From the NCBI GenBank assembly GCA_012317185.1, contig CP048838.1, positions 2,542,001 through 2,606,000 of the forward strand: a DNA stretch of 64,000 nucleotides. Direction: 5' to 3'. The notes under the pieces were generated by a model. It saw only the letters and a program-made list of their open reading frames with translations. It searched no databases and had not been told where the DNA came from. Both the position numbers and the translations under genes were made by a program. Origin of the DNA: [Clostridium] innocuum. GTDB lineage: Bacteria; Bacillota_I; Bacilli_A; Erysipelotrichales; Erysipelotrichaceae. How positions within the stretch are numbered: position 1 is the first letter of the stretch; every line of letters begins with the position of its first letter. Shown piece after piece: positions 26,337 to 35,388 of this stretch.

Positions 26337-27290
26337 TCATACAGACGCTGCAGCCACGTTATGTTCTTGTTTATAAGCACTTAATTCCTGCAGGTCATAC
26401 GGTGTCATCTGATATACGTAATTCAGCCAGTTGCGATACAACAGATTTGCATGAGAACGCCATGTTAAAACAGGCTCCTGCTGTGGATCATCCTCAGGGA
26501 AATAATTAAAGGGAAGCTGAATTTCCTTACCCTGCGAAAGATCGCGGAAATATTCCTGCGCCAGTGTTTCCTTGCCATATTCCAGATGCCCCAGGATATA
26601 AATTTCCCGGAAATCTCCGGTCGCAACAATATTGCTGCCGGTTACATCCGAGCGGGATAAAATTTCAAGGGCTTCCTGCTTAGCCAGTGCATGTTCATCA
26701 ATGGCAGTATGGCGGGAATGCGGAGTGTAATGTATTTCATCAAAGCCATTTGTCAGAAAATTGTATTCATCACATAACGTTTGCGGATAAATACCAAATA
26801 CCTTCTGCTTCATCAAATGCTTCTGAATATGATAATGATAATACAATCCTGCCTGTGCACCCCAGCAGATATGCAGCGTGGAGTACACATGAGTTTTGCT
26901 CCATTCCATGATTTCACATAGCTCGTCCCAGTAGTCGACATCCTCAAATTCCAGATGCTCCACCGGTGCACCGGTTATGATCAAACAGTCATAACGGTTC
27001 TTTTTCAGCGTCGAAAAATCATCATAGAACTTCAACAGATGATCTGCACTCGTGTTTTTGGAAACATGATTGCTGACCATCATAAAATCGATATCCACCT
27101 GTAATGGGGATTTGGATATCAGACGCAGAATCTGTGTTTCCGTTTCAATTTTTTTGGGCATCAGATTGAGGATAACAATTCTCAGCGGGCGGATATCCTG
27201 CTTTCTTGCTACATCCTCTTCCAGTGCAAAGATTTTTTCACTTTCCAGTATCTGCTTGGCTGGCAGGCCATTCGGTATATTGATCGGCAT
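26337..27290 (-). CDS. metA: Homoserine O-acetyltransferase (MetA family)
   Basis: The 317-aa enzyme activates homoserine for methionine synthesis. The catalytic cysteine is Cys142 (HICWGAQAGLYYHY), with His235 and Glu237 (GHLEYG) completing the centre. Residue 111 is Glu (GAPVEHLEF). In characterised MetA proteins Glu111 goes with acetyl-CoA and Gly111 with succinyl-CoA, so the product is probably O-acetylhomoserine. That matches the O-acetylhomoserine-using enzyme encoded 13 bp upstream. AGGAGATG precedes the ATG. Confidence 0.95.
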   Translation of the reverse strand: MPINIPNGLPAKQILESEKIFALEEDVARKQDIRPLRIVILNLMPKKIETETQILRLISKSPLQVDIDFMMVSNHVSKNTSADHLLKFYDDFSTLKKNRYDCLIITGAPVEHLEFEDVDYWDELCEIMEWSKTHVYSTLHICWGAQAGLYYHYHIQKHLMKQKVFGIYPQTLCDEYNFLTNGFDEIHYTPHSRHTAIDEHALAKQEALEILSRSDVTGSNIVATGDFREIYILGHLEYGKETLAQEYFRDLSQGKEIQLPFNYFPEDDPQQEPVLTWRSHANLLYRNWLNYVYQMTPYDLQELSAYKQEHNVAAASV

Positions 27291-27303
27291 GCTGTTTCAT
27301 CTC

Positions 27304-28569
27304 CTATATCTGTGCGAACGCCTGTGTTAAATCTTCCAGGATATCATCAATATGCTCTATTCCGCAGGACAGTCGAATCAATCCCGGTGTGATACCGCAG
27401 TTTACCAGCTGTTCATCCGTAAGCTGCCGGTGTGTAGAGCTTGCCGGATGCAGAATACAGGTGCGAATATCCGCAACATGGACTTCCAGAGAAACCATCT
27501 TCAAATGATCGATGAAAGCAGCTGCGCGCTCTCTTCCTCCCTTGATGGAGAAGGAAATAACGCCACAGCATCCCTTCGGCAGATATTTCTGTGCCAGGGC
27601 GTGATATTTATTCTGCTTGAGACCCGGATAGTTTACAAATTCCACCGCGTCCTGTGATTCCAGAAATTCAGCCGTTCTTTGTGCATTCGCACAATGACGT
27701 TCCATACGGACTGCCAGCGTTTCCAGCCCCAGATTCAACAGGAATGCAGAATGCGCAGCCGGATAACAGCCCAGATCACGCATCAGCTGAACTCTGGCCT
27801 TGGTGATATAAGCTGCTTCCTTGAAGGTATCCGTATACACGATACCATGATAGGAGGCATCCGGTGTGCTCAGACCCGGGAATTTGCCGTTTGCCCAGTT
27901 GAAGGATCCCCCATCAACGATAACACCGCCAACCTGCAGGGCATGTCCATCCATATATTTTGTTGTGCTGTGAATGACGATGTCCGCACCGAAACGAAAC
28001 GGCTGACACAGGACAGGCGTTGCAAAGGTATTATCGACAAACAGCGGAATATCATGTGCATGTGCGACACTGGCAAATTTCTCAATATCCAGTACATTCA
28101 TGGCAGGGTTTGCCATAATCTCTCCAAATACCGCTTTCGTATTCGGGCGAATCAGCTTTTCGATTTCCTCTGCAGCCGCATCCGGATCCACATAGGACAC
28201 TTCGATGCCGAATTTTCGGAAGGTGATAGACAACAGATTGACTGAACCTCCGTAAATGGTAGAGGAAGCAACCAGATGGTCTCCGCTTTCCAGCACATTC
28301 ATTAAAGCAAGGAAGGTTGCGGACTGTCCGGATGTTGTACAAAGTGCTCCGACACCACCCTCCAGTGCTGCGATTTTTTTCTCTACCGCATCCACCGTCG
28401 GATTGGAGATACGGGAATACATGTGTCCCTCCGCTGTCAGGTCAAACAGCTGTCCGACAAAGTCTGTAGAGTCATATTTATAGGTCGTACTCTGGTAAAT
28501 CGGCAGAACACGAGGTTCTCCGTTTTTCGGTTCATAGCCTGCATGCAGACATTTCGATTCAATTTTCAT
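27304..28569 (-). CDS. metY: O-acetylhomoserine sulfhydrylase
   Basis: The 421-aa PLP enzyme of the Cys/Met metabolism family makes homocysteine from O-acetylhomoserine and sulfide. The PLP lysine is Lys204 in VIHSTTKYMDGHA. The YSRISNPT and SGQSATFLAL motifs are present. A start at 28590 is possible, but AAAGGTGAGG lies 8 nt before the ATG at 28569. It is the first gene of the metYA operon. Confidence 0.94.
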   Translation of the reverse strand: MKIESKCLHAGYEPKNGEPRVLPIYQSTTYKYDSTDFVGQLFDLTAEGHMYSRISNPTVDAVEKKIAALEGGVGALCTTSGQSATFLALMNVLESGDHLVASSTIYGGSVNLLSITFRKFGIEVSYVDPDAAAEEIEKLIRPNTKAVFGEIMANPAMNVLDIEKFASVAHAHDIPLFVDNTFATPVLCQPFRFGADIVIHSTTKYMDGHALQVGGVIVDGGSFNWANGKFPGLSTPDASYHGIVYTDTFKEAAYITKARVQLMRDLGCYPAAHSAFLLNLGLETLAVRMERHCANAQRTAEFLESQDAVEFVNYPGLKQNKYHALAQKYLPKGCCGVISFSIKGGRERAAAFIDHLKMVSLEVHVADIRTCILHPASSTHRQLTDEQLVNCGITPGLIRLSCGIEHIDDILEDLTQAFAQI

Positions 28570-28598
28570 TACAATTACCTCACCTTTCACTGCGTATT

Positions 28599-28627
28599 AT
28601 TTTACTATTTTTATGAAAATTATTCAA
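28599..28627 (-). promoter_or_regulatory. Promoter of metYA
   Basis: TTGAAT (28622-28627), a 17-bp spacer and TAAAAT (28599-28604) lie on the minus strand. Only about 25 bases of leader would remain, so there is no room for a SAM riboswitch. Confidence 0.78.
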
Positions 28628-28653
28628 TCCGTAATGAAAAACTTTCAGAAATT

Positions 28654-29604
28654 TTAAAGAGATTTCACATATTCCAGAACTTTCATAATTTCCATGCTCT
28701 GCCGCTCTCCCAGAATCGGACTCTCCAGCAGCCCCTGCTGTATGCATGCCGCCGCATGCTCCACCTCTCCGGTAAAGTCGGATTTCATGTCAACCTCGAT
28801 GGGGGTACAGATACCATCCCTTTTTAGAATCGCTCGGGTATTCTTCCAGAAGTTTTCTGTCTCAATGCTTCCCTTACTGCCATACAACACCCCGCGATTA
28901 TCCATCCACTGCTTCCAGCCGCTGCGCACACTGGCAATTACGCCGTTATCGTAGGTGAGCAACGCCTGTGTGAACATATCATAGCCCCCTGCTGCACAAT
29001 CCTTGACCGCCTGAATGTCAGAGATACATCCATCGGAAAACCAGTTCGCATAACAGATCGGATACACACCGACATCATAGACGCTGCCGCCTGCTTCTTT
29101 AGAGAAGCACCAGTGATCCTCCTTCATTTCTGAAAGATCGATTGGATAGGAATAGCTGCCCTCCACATACCGAAGCTGTCCAATCACTCCTTCCTTCACC
29201 AGCTGCTTGAGTTTTCTGTTCAGCGGCGTAAATAATGTCTTTTCTGCTTCCATCAGAAACAGATTGCTGCTGCGTGCCAGCTGAAAGCACTCCTTTAGCT
29301 GCTCAGCATTCGCCACCAGCGGCTTTTCACATAAAACATGCTTTCCATGGCGCAAAGCGTTTTGAATATGCTCGAAATGCAAATGATTTGGTGTGCATAT
29401 ATATACCATCTCCACCTGCGGATCCTGCAGGAGTCTTTCATAGCTGTCATAAATTTTTTGAGCTCCATATAGTCTCTGAAATTCCCTTGCTTTTTCTAAG
29501 GAGCGTGAGCCAACCGCATACAGCTCTGCGTTTTCTGCATAGCAGATTCCCTTAGCTACTCGATGCGCAATCTGTCCCAGACCCATAATTCCTACATGTA
29601 TCAT
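28654..29604 (-). CDS. Gfo/Idh/MocA-family oxidoreductase
   Basis: The 316-aa protein has the N-terminal nucleotide-binding IMGLGQIAHRVAKGI stretch and the family motif CEKPLVAN (about 101-108). A C-terminal substrate domain includes GGSVYDVGVYPICYA. It likely oxidises or reduces a sugar-like or diol compound with NAD(P)H. The gene stands alone and the substrate is unknown. Confidence 0.88.
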   Translation of the reverse strand: MIHVGIMGLGQIAHRVAKGICYAENAELYAVGSRSLEKAREFQRLYGAQKIYDSYERLLQDPQVEMVYICTPNHLHFEHIQNALRHGKHVLCEKPLVANAEQLKECFQLARSSNLFLMEAEKTLFTPLNRKLKQLVKEGVIGQLRYVEGSYSYPIDLSEMKEDHWCFSKEAGGSVYDVGVYPICYANWFSDGCISDIQAVKDCAAGGYDMFTQALLTYDNGVIASVRSGWKQWMDNRGVLYGSKGSIETENFWKNTRAILKRDGICTPIEVDMKSDFTGEVEHAAACIQQGLLESPILGERQSMEIMKVLEYVKSL

Positions 29605-29714
29605 CGTATGTCCTCACTTTCTGCTCTAATTTTATCGCACTTTTGTACAATAGAAAAGGTAAATATTTTCCAAATATGATAGAATAAAGATATCATACGA
29701 CAGGAGGAGATTCA

Positions 29715-30392
29715 ATGAAATATGAAATTATCGGCGGACAGCTGCCGGCCGTTGTCTGCAAGCTGGATCGCGGGGAAAAAATGTTTACTGAATCCGGTGG
29801 AATGTGCTGGATGGAAGAAGGGTTCTCTATGGATTCCAATACCCGTGGAGGGCTGCTGAAGGGACTGGGACGTGCCATGTCCGGCGAGTCTATTTTTCTA
29901 ACCACGTATACCAGCAGTCACGACCATGCGGAAATCGCCTTCGGCTCCAGCTTTCCAGGTAAGATTCTGCCGGTTACCCTGCATGATGGAAAGACGCTCA
30001 TTGTTCAGAAAAACGCCTTTCTTGCTGCAGAGGACGGTGTGAATCTACAGGCACATTTCCGCAAAAAACTGGGTACCGGATTTTTCGGCGGTGAGGGCTT
30101 TGTCTTACAGAAGCTGACAGGAAACGGTACAGCCTTCCTTGAGATAGATGGAGATATCATCGAAAAAACACTGGCTCCCGGTGAAACCTTGCAGGTGGAT
30201 CAGGGGTATATCGCCGGATTCGAGGAATCTGTACACTTTGATATCACAACGGTAAAGGGATTGAAAAACAAGTTTTTCAGTGGTGAAGGGATGTTCCTTG
30301 CGACGTTAAGCGGTCCCGGCAAAATCTGGCTGCAGACAATGCCATTCAGTGTTTTGGCAGACCGTGTAATTTCTCTGGTGCCTAAAAATTAA
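29715..30392 (+). CDS. AIM24 / TIGR00266 family protein
   Basis: The 225-aa protein is rich in beta strands and glycine. It carries the family pattern of ESGGMCWMEEGF near the N-terminus, a central FFGGEGFVLQKLTG and GNGTAFLEIDG, and a late GEGMFLATLSGPG. The bacterial function is not established. GGAGGAG precedes the ATG and a strong terminator follows. Confidence 0.88.
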   Translation: MKYEIIGGQLPAVVCKLDRGEKMFTESGGMCWMEEGFSMDSNTRGGLLKGLGRAMSGESIFLTTYTSSHDHAEIAFGSSFPGKILPVTLHDGKTLIVQKNAFLAAEDGVNLQAHFRKKLGTGFFGGEGFVLQKLTGNGTAFLEIDGDIIEKTLAPGETLQVDQGYIAGFEESVHFDITTVKGLKNKFFSGEGMFLATLSGPGKIWLQTMPFSVLADRVISLVPKN

Positions 30393-30394
30393 CC

Positions 30395-30442
30395 AAACAC
30401 CTTCTCATATGCTGCATAAAAGTGTATGAGAAGGTGTTTTTA
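30395..30442 (+). terminator. Strong rho-independent terminator
   Basis: AACACCTTCTCATA pairs with TATGAGAAGGTGTT around a 15-nt loop, followed by a T run, 3 bp after the AIM24 gene. Confidence 0.93.
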
Positions 30443-30746
30443 TCAGGCCGTGGTTGATATCCAAATCTCTTGCAGAATAAACGATGGAAACAGCAAGATA
30501 AACAGCTTTTACAGATTTGAAAGGGATATGCGTATATTAGAGCTATCGTAACGAGGTTTCCTTCCGGTAAAAGTAGTGCCTTGGTCAATATTCACCTTGA
30601 CGTTTGGAGAAACTCAGAAAACCATAACGTGAGTGAGTATCAGTCTATAACAAATCAATCCCCAAGATATCTCTTGTATTTTTACAGGCTCTCACAGAGG
30701 AATAGGAGCCTATCGGTAAAAAAAACGAAAAAAACTAAAAAAAGTG
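30443..30746. other. Non-coding stretch before the tRNA
   Basis: No gene or RNA is recognised; the right end is A-rich and leads into the tRNA promoter. Confidence 0.5.
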
Positions 30747-30775
30747 TTGCATAATCTAAAAAAATAGTGTATATT
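30747..30775 (+). promoter_or_regulatory. Promoter of tRNA-Gly
   Basis: TTGCAT (30747-30752), a 17-bp spacer and TATATT (30770-30775) lie 19 bp before the tRNA. Confidence 0.8.
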
Positions 30776-30794
30776 ATTAGAGCAATCAAGAGAT

Positions 30795-30868
30795 GCGGGT
30801 GTAGTTCAATGGTAGAACTTCAGCCTTCCAAGCTGACTACGTGAGTTCGATTCTCATCACCCGCTCCA
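30795..30868 (+). tRNA. tRNA-Gly (anticodon TCC), CCA encoded
   Basis: The 7-bp acceptor stem GCGGGTG/CACCCGC, D arm GTTC..GAAC, anticodon stem TCAGC/GCTGA with loop CTTCCAA, and T arm GTGAG/CTCAT all fold. T33 and the TCC anticodon read GGA glycine codons. The 3' CCA is in the DNA. It is the last recognisable chromosomal gene before mobile-element genes and so is a candidate integration site. Confidence 0.97.
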
Positions 30869-30885
30869 TTATGAGTAAGATTTGT

Positions 30886-30915
30886 GCTCAGAGCCTATGG
30901 CTCTGGGCATTTTTG
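30886..30915 (+). terminator. Terminator after tRNA-Gly
   Basis: GCTCAGAGCC-tat-GGCTCTGGGC is followed by a T run, 17 bp after the tRNA. Confidence 0.85.
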
Positions 30916-30961
30916 TTAAATTTTACGAAAAATCGGAAGCGAGTTCGTACGATATGTACAC

Positions 30962-31007
30962 GGGATGTGTAAGGAATATTTCTCCTTATACATCCCTTTT
31001 TCTTTTT
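30962..31007 (+). terminator. Second terminator behind the tRNA
   Basis: GGGATGTGTAAGGA pairs with TCCTTATACATCCC, followed by a long T-rich run. No gene lies between it and the first terminator, so it may insulate the mobile element from chromosomal transcription. Confidence 0.88.
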
Positions 31008-31444
31008 CCTCCACCATGGTCCATGATCCATGATCTTTGAAAATAAAATAGCGAGCACTAAAACAAGAAGTGAGCGACATCTGATGATACGCCAAGACGG
31101 TATTTTTGAATTCAGAAAGAAATCAAGAATACAAGAGCGATCCATATCAGGCAGAAAAAGCGGTCTCGAAAGCCGGTTCGCCAGGACCTTCGTATAATGA
31201 TACTTATAAATAAAATGCTCCGTGGAGGAGTTGGTGTGAATCCAATGAATGCTAGCGATAGCTGTTTAGTGCTGCCCGGCCGAGGGATGCGAAAGATATC
31301 GGTGTTTTGATGATTATAGTTTTATAAACGGGTCTTTGACTCGTTGTTACATAGAACTGCTGAGACTTTTTTGTTTTCGGCAGTTTTCTTGTACCAATAA
31401 GTCTTTTCGACTTCGTGGATACGACAATGGAAGGAGGTGTGTTC
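31008..31444 (+). promoter_or_regulatory. Long leader before cold-shock-domain gene
   Basis: No protein gene is recognised in this stretch. Near its end the RNA could fold into AACTGCTGA/TCGGCAGTT (31355-31385, 9 bp, T-rich loop) and AAGTC/GACTT (31400-31413), directly before the ribosome site. Cold-shock genes often have long structured leaders; whether this one senses anything is inference. Confidence 0.45.
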
Positions 31445-31705
31445 ATGCTATCTAAGGATGAAGATCGTTGCGTCCATGGTACCTGTATTTGGTTCAGCGA
31501 TGAAAAAGGTTATGGTTTCCTATTATCTGATGATGGTGTTTCCAGTATGGTTCATTACACAGATATAAAAGAACCAGGCTTCAAGAGACTTTACAGAGGT
31601 CAAAGAGTCACCTATGAAGAATTGGAAACAGAAAAAGGAAGATCAGCCCGTCGAGTAAAATATGTGAAGGATTTTACTTCTATCGCAGATCATTCATCGC
31701 TGTGA
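31445..31705 (+). CDS. Cold-shock-domain nucleic-acid-binding protein
   Basis: The 86-aa protein carries a cold-shock domain. It has GTCIWFSDEKGYGFLLSDDG with the RNP-1-like KGYGFL, then SSMVHYTDI as the RNP-2-like part and RGQRVTYEELETEKGRSARRV at the end. It should bind single-stranded RNA or DNA. AGGAGG lies 7 nt before the ATG at 31445; the longer frame from 31415 has no such site. It opens the mobile-element gene set. Confidence 0.85.
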   Translation: MLSKDEDRCVHGTCIWFSDEKGYGFLLSDDGVSSMVHYTDIKEPGFKRLYRGQRVTYEELETEKGRSARRVKYVKDFTSIADHSSL

Positions 31706-31770
31706 GCCATTACTTATTTTTGAAGATCTATCGTGTATAGCGGAAGAAACCGCATGGAGGAAAAACTATT

Positions 31771-32613
31771 ATGAAAACGATCGCAATCTATAACATCAAA
31801 GGTGGAGATGGAAAAACGACCACCGCAAAACATCTGGCTGTCGGACTGTCCAAAAAAGGTATCCGTATATTACTTGCTGATGCTGACGGCCAAGCCAACT
31901 GTTCAAAGTCTTTCATCGACAAAAAATTAAAACGAGACCCTGCGTATTATGAAAGCAGTCTCGATGGAGATAAAGAAGCAGCCTTCATCCATCGTTATAT
32001 GAATCAGGATCATGGCGCAACGATCTCTACGATCTTCGAAAGTCCGAAAGCAGTTAGCTCTTGTATCCAACATACATCCTATGCGAATCTGGATATCATC
32101 CCCAGTGATCTGACGCTCTATTTGGCTGATACGAAGCTCCGTCTCAGTGATGGTACCAGAGAGAATAAGTTGAAGAGAGCTACGAATTTCATCAAGAACG
32201 ATTATGACTATATGATCTTCGACTGCTCCCCTGTCAAATCCCTCGTATCGGTCAATGTCCTATATACGGAGCCTTTGGTCATCATCCCAGTCAGTCCTGC
32301 AGATGACTCCATGCAAGGTCTGGCATTGACGCTCAATGAAATCAACGCTTTGAAGGATCTGTATGAAGACTTGGATATCGATTACAGGATCTTGATCGTC
32401 AAACGGAAGGATAATATCGAATATCGTGAGAATATCGCAGAGATACGCTCTGCTTTCGGAGATAAGGTATTTCAGACGATGATCCGTGATCAAAGCAAGC
32501 CGGTAGAAAAAGCAGTCAGAGAAAGAAAGACCGTACTGGATCTCCCATCGTCCTCCATCGCAGATGACTACCGAAACTTTCTTGATGAACTGGAGGTGAT
32601 GTTACATGACTGA
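31771..32613 (+). CDS. parA: ParA-type partition ATPase
   Basis: The 280-aa protein has the deviant Walker A KGGDGKTT (residues 10-17) and an ADADGQANCS switch region with MIFDCSP as Walker B-like. ParA drives segregation of plasmids or circular ICE forms on the nucleoid. TGGAGG lies before the ATG, next to a small GCGG/CCGC hairpin. Its end overlaps the parB start by 8 bp. Confidence 0.92.
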   Translation: MKTIAIYNIKGGDGKTTTAKHLAVGLSKKGIRILLADADGQANCSKSFIDKKLKRDPAYYESSLDGDKEAAFIHRYMNQDHGATISTIFESPKAVSSCIQHTSYANLDIIPSDLTLYLADTKLRLSDGTRENKLKRATNFIKNDYDYMIFDCSPVKSLVSVNVLYTEPLVIIPVSPADDSMQGLALTLNEINALKDLYEDLDIDYRILIVKRKDNIEYRENIAEIRSAFGDKVFQTMIRDQSKPVEKAVRERKTVLDLPSSSIADDYRNFLDELEVMLHD

Positions 32614-33304
32614 TGTCATCGGAGAAATGCTGAACGATACCTCGAAGGATATGCGTTATAAGCGGATCTTTATCTACGACATCGACCCCTGTGAGTATAA
32701 TATGTATCCGATGCAGGAGATCGAACAGCTCGCACAGAACATAAGCGAATGCGGACTGCTCCACCCTATCACCCTATATCGCAAGGCAGATGGGCGCTAT
32801 ATGATCCTGAGCGGAGAACGACGGTATCGCGCGATGCTGCTAAATTATGAAAAAGGTGATGAACGCTGGGAAGAGATCCCGGCCATCGTCAAAATGCAGG
32901 AGCTTACGATGCGTGAGATCCGCAGATTCGTCCGCAGAGGGAATGCAAACCGGGAAACCTTACCAAAAGAGCTGAAATTGCAGATCGTAAAAGAATCGCT
33001 GCTGGACTACCAACAAACGAAAGAGGAAGGGCTCATACCTACCGGAACACTCAAAAGAGAGTGGATCGCAATGGATACCGGATTCAGTGCACGTTCCGTT
33101 CAGGACTATCTCAATCTATTGGAGGAGCATCCAAATAAGGAGAAAAAAGAATCGCGATCTTTAAAATACGAAGATATACAGAATTCGATGCATGATGTGC
33201 TCAGACTTCCAGTGAAGATCACGGACAAGCAGATCAGTATCAAGATAAAGGATGATCTCGATCTTGCGCGCGTCCTCGAGCTGCTGGGGATCGAAACCTT
33301 ATAA
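32606..33304 (+). CDS. parB: ParB-family partition protein
   Basis: The 232-aa protein has the ParB N-terminal domain with GLLHPITLYRKADGRY and the SGERRYRA motif (69-76; the CTP/phosphate-binding signature of ParB). A helix-turn-helix region follows (TGFSARSVQDYLNLLEEH). The C-terminus is short. It would bind a centromere-like palindrome; the repeated palindrome described in this window is one candidate. Translationally coupled to parA. Confidence 0.9.
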   Translation: MTDVIGEMLNDTSKDMRYKRIFIYDIDPCEYNMYPMQEIEQLAQNISECGLLHPITLYRKADGRYMILSGERRYRAMLLNYEKGDERWEEIPAIVKMQELTMREIRRFVRRGNANRETLPKELKLQIVKESLLDYQQTKEEGLIPTGTLKREWIAMDTGFSARSVQDYLNLLEEHPNKEKKESRSLKYEDIQNSMHDVLRLPVKITDKQISIKIKDDLDLARVLELLGIETL

Positions 33305-33343
33305 CGAACAAAGATATCTTATACTTATAGAAGGAGGAAGAGA

Positions 33344-33622
33344 ATGACATCCAAAAAGAAAAGAAAGAAGAAAAAAGGACCAAGCCCACAAAAAGGGATA
33401 ACGAATGAAAGACTGGCCGATAAGCTGAAACGGATCCTGCGGGAGAAGAAGATATCGAAAGAAGAATTTGCCAGAAAGCTGGATGAACCATTACCTTATA
33501 TCCTAGAGGTATTGAAAGGTAGGAGGAGTATCCAGCTTCCTACTCTGATACGGATGTGTAAGGTATTGGGTGTACCTATCTTACATTTTGAAGATTGTAT
33601 CCGAAAGGATGACGCTGCATGA
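33344..33622 (+). CDS. Small XRE-type DNA-binding protein
   Basis: The 92-aa product has a very basic N-terminus (KKKRKKKKG) and a helix-turn-helix of XRE type. The latter shows ADKLKRILREKKISKEEFA with LKGRRSIQLPTLIRMCKVLG. It could control ICE genes. GAAGGAGGAAG precedes the ATG, and the stop overlaps the next gene start. Confidence 0.82.
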   Translation: MTSKKKRKKKKGPSPQKGITNERLADKLKRILREKKISKEEFARKLDEPLPYILEVLKGRRSIQLPTLIRMCKVLGVPILHFEDCIRKDDAA

Positions 33623-34704
33623 TCTCCGGATCAGCGAAGAAGGTGATGCTCATAGGAGTAGCCTTCTTTCTCGTGATCATGATGTTTGCGGCGGTCGGTA
33701 TCGGAGGTGGCAGTACCGAAGATGATATCGATCTTTCGACTTCCCTATTGAGTGAAGCAGTCGAAAGATATCGTCCCTATGTGACGAAAAGAGCAGAGGT
33801 CTATGACATGGCGGATCATGTCGAATTGATCCTCTGTGTGATGGAAGTGGAATCTCATGGTGAAGGTATGGACCCGATGCAGGCTGCAGAGGGTCCTTTT
33901 AACAAGAAATATCCAAAGGTACCCAATGGCATCCGTGATCCTGAATATTCCATAGATTGCGGGATACAGGAGCTGCGCTCCGTATTGAAGAAAGCAGGAG
34001 TGAAATCCGGAGAAGATAAGGAAAGGATAAAGGTGGCTTTGGCCGGATATAATTTTGGAAGTGGCTATATCGAATGGGTCGATGCGAACAAAGGTGGAAA
34101 ATGGACATTAGAGAATGCGAAAGAATTTTCTGCAATGATGGCAGCCAAAATGGGATGGTCTGTTTATGGCGATCCGAACTATGTCGATAAGGTCATGGAA
34201 TATTACGAAACAGCTGCTATCGGGATCGAAGGAAAAGATGCTTTTTTAGTACCGATGAAGAGTTATACACTGACGAGCAGTGTAGGACAACGAAGTCTCG
34301 GAGATTATCACTATGGAACGGATATCGATGGAGGCTATGGCGCAAATATCTATGCACCTGCCGCAGGGATCGTCTATGAGGTATCTAACGATTGTCCGCC
34401 AAGCGATGGTTATTTGGGGAATTCCTGTCCCTATAGCGGAGGCTATATCGGTGGTGGAAATTACGTCATGCTGAAGGTCACCAACAAGAAAGAAGATTAT
34501 TATATCTTCTTATGCTATATGAAAAGGACCCTAGTCAGCAAGGGACAGAAAGTAAAGAAAGGCCAAAAGATCGGCGAACAGGGACATAGCGGTAACAGCA
34601 CGGCATCGCATCTACATATCGAGATCCACAAAGGGACTGCGCATATCGCAACGAAGGATGGACTCGTCGATCCTGAGAAGATCATGAACTTTAAAAAACG
34701 ATGA
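33619..34704 (+). CDS. Bifunctional cell-wall hydrolase (lysozyme-like plus M23 peptidase)
   Basis: The 361-aa protein has an N-terminal membrane anchor (8-29). A lysozyme/transglycosylase-like domain follows with a candidate catalytic Glu in CVMEVESHG (76-78) and ALAGYNFGSGYIEW. An M23 endopeptidase domain comes last, with metal ligands His231 and Asp235 (HYGTD) and His331-x-His333 (SHLHIE). Such enzymes open the peptidoglycan for the conjugation channel in Gram-positive elements. It overlaps the XRE gene by 4 bp and is followed by another anchored protein. Confidence 0.9.
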   Translation: MISGSAKKVMLIGVAFFLVIMMFAAVGIGGGSTEDDIDLSTSLLSEAVERYRPYVTKRAEVYDMADHVELILCVMEVESHGEGMDPMQAAEGPFNKKYPKVPNGIRDPEYSIDCGIQELRSVLKKAGVKSGEDKERIKVALAGYNFGSGYIEWVDANKGGKWTLENAKEFSAMMAAKMGWSVYGDPNYVDKVMEYYETAAIGIEGKDAFLVPMKSYTLTSSVGQRSLGDYHYGTDIDGGYGANIYAPAAGIVYEVSNDCPPSDGYLGNSCPYSGGYIGGGNYVMLKVTNKKEDYYIFLCYMKRTLVSKGQKVKKGQKIGEQGHSGNSTASHLHIEIHKGTAHIATKDGLVDPEKIMNFKKR

Positions 34705-34725
34705 GGAAATGGAAGGTGATCCGAA

Positions 34726-35337
34726 TTGATAAAGAAGAAGGATGTCATCCTATCAGCCGTATGCATCTGTCTGGGTGCAGGAATAGGGTTTGGTACGAAA
34801 AGTATGCTTATGGAAGAAAAAGAACAGGAGCCTGCAGTTTCAGAGGTCCAAAAGCAGAGGAACTCTACGAAGGATGATAGTGAAGAAAAGACAAAGCTAG
34901 TAGATGCAGAGCAGAAGGAAGCTCCTGAGCGTTATACAGAACCGGCAGTACGATATATCAAGGTGATGAAGAGCGGAAGCTCAACAGATATCTATTACGA
35001 GCGTCTGGATAAAGTAAAGGATATACTGAGTGACAGCATGTATGAGACGTTGTCCCCTGAGATGAGCAAGGAGGAAATACAAGCCGAAAAAGAACAGGCT
35101 GCAAAGGTAGATAAGGATTCTATCACGAAAACGAAGATCACAGATACACGATACAGTTATCGATGGAAGAAAGAAGGAAGCTACGAAGTCTCTGTGATCT
35201 ATACACAGCGCGTCACACGAGGAGATTTCAGCGATCAAGAACGATATCTGTGCCGTATGGAGGTTACGAAAAAAGATAAACGATATATCATCACGAACAT
35301 ATATGAAGACAGCGCTTTGTCTGATGGTCTATATTGA
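34726..35337 (+). CDS. Membrane-anchored conjugation protein, unknown
   Basis: The 203-aa product starts with TTG; GGAAGGTG sits 8 nt upstream and no ATG fits. One N-terminal membrane span (8-25) is followed by a charged linker and an extracytoplasmic domain. Strands such as YRWKKEGSYEVSVIYTQRVT and YLCRMEVTKKDKRYIITNI recall NTF2-like assembly proteins (VirB8/TcpC). That resemblance is weak. The position after the wall hydrolase supports a role in the transfer channel. Confidence 0.65.
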   Translation: MIKKKDVILSAVCICLGAGIGFGTKSMLMEEKEQEPAVSEVQKQRNSTKDDSEEKTKLVDAEQKEAPERYTEPAVRYIKVMKSGSSTDIYYERLDKVKDILSDSMYETLSPEMSKEEIQAEKEQAAKVDKDSITKTKITDTRYSYRWKKEGSYEVSVIYTQRVTRGDFSDQERYLCRMEVTKKDKRYIITNIYEDSALSDGLY

Positions 35338-35388
35338 ATATGACATTTTGATGAATATCAATATATAGAGTGACAGGAGGTGGTTCAG

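Noticed and set aside
28570..28653. Possible SAM riboswitch before metY
   Set aside because: The promoter leaves only about 25 bases of leader and no S-box motif is seen.
31771..33304. Canonical parS (TGTTTCACGTGAAACA) near parAB
   Set aside because: The sequence was not found in the region; the TGGCAA-N-TTGCCA dyad is offered instead as a candidate.
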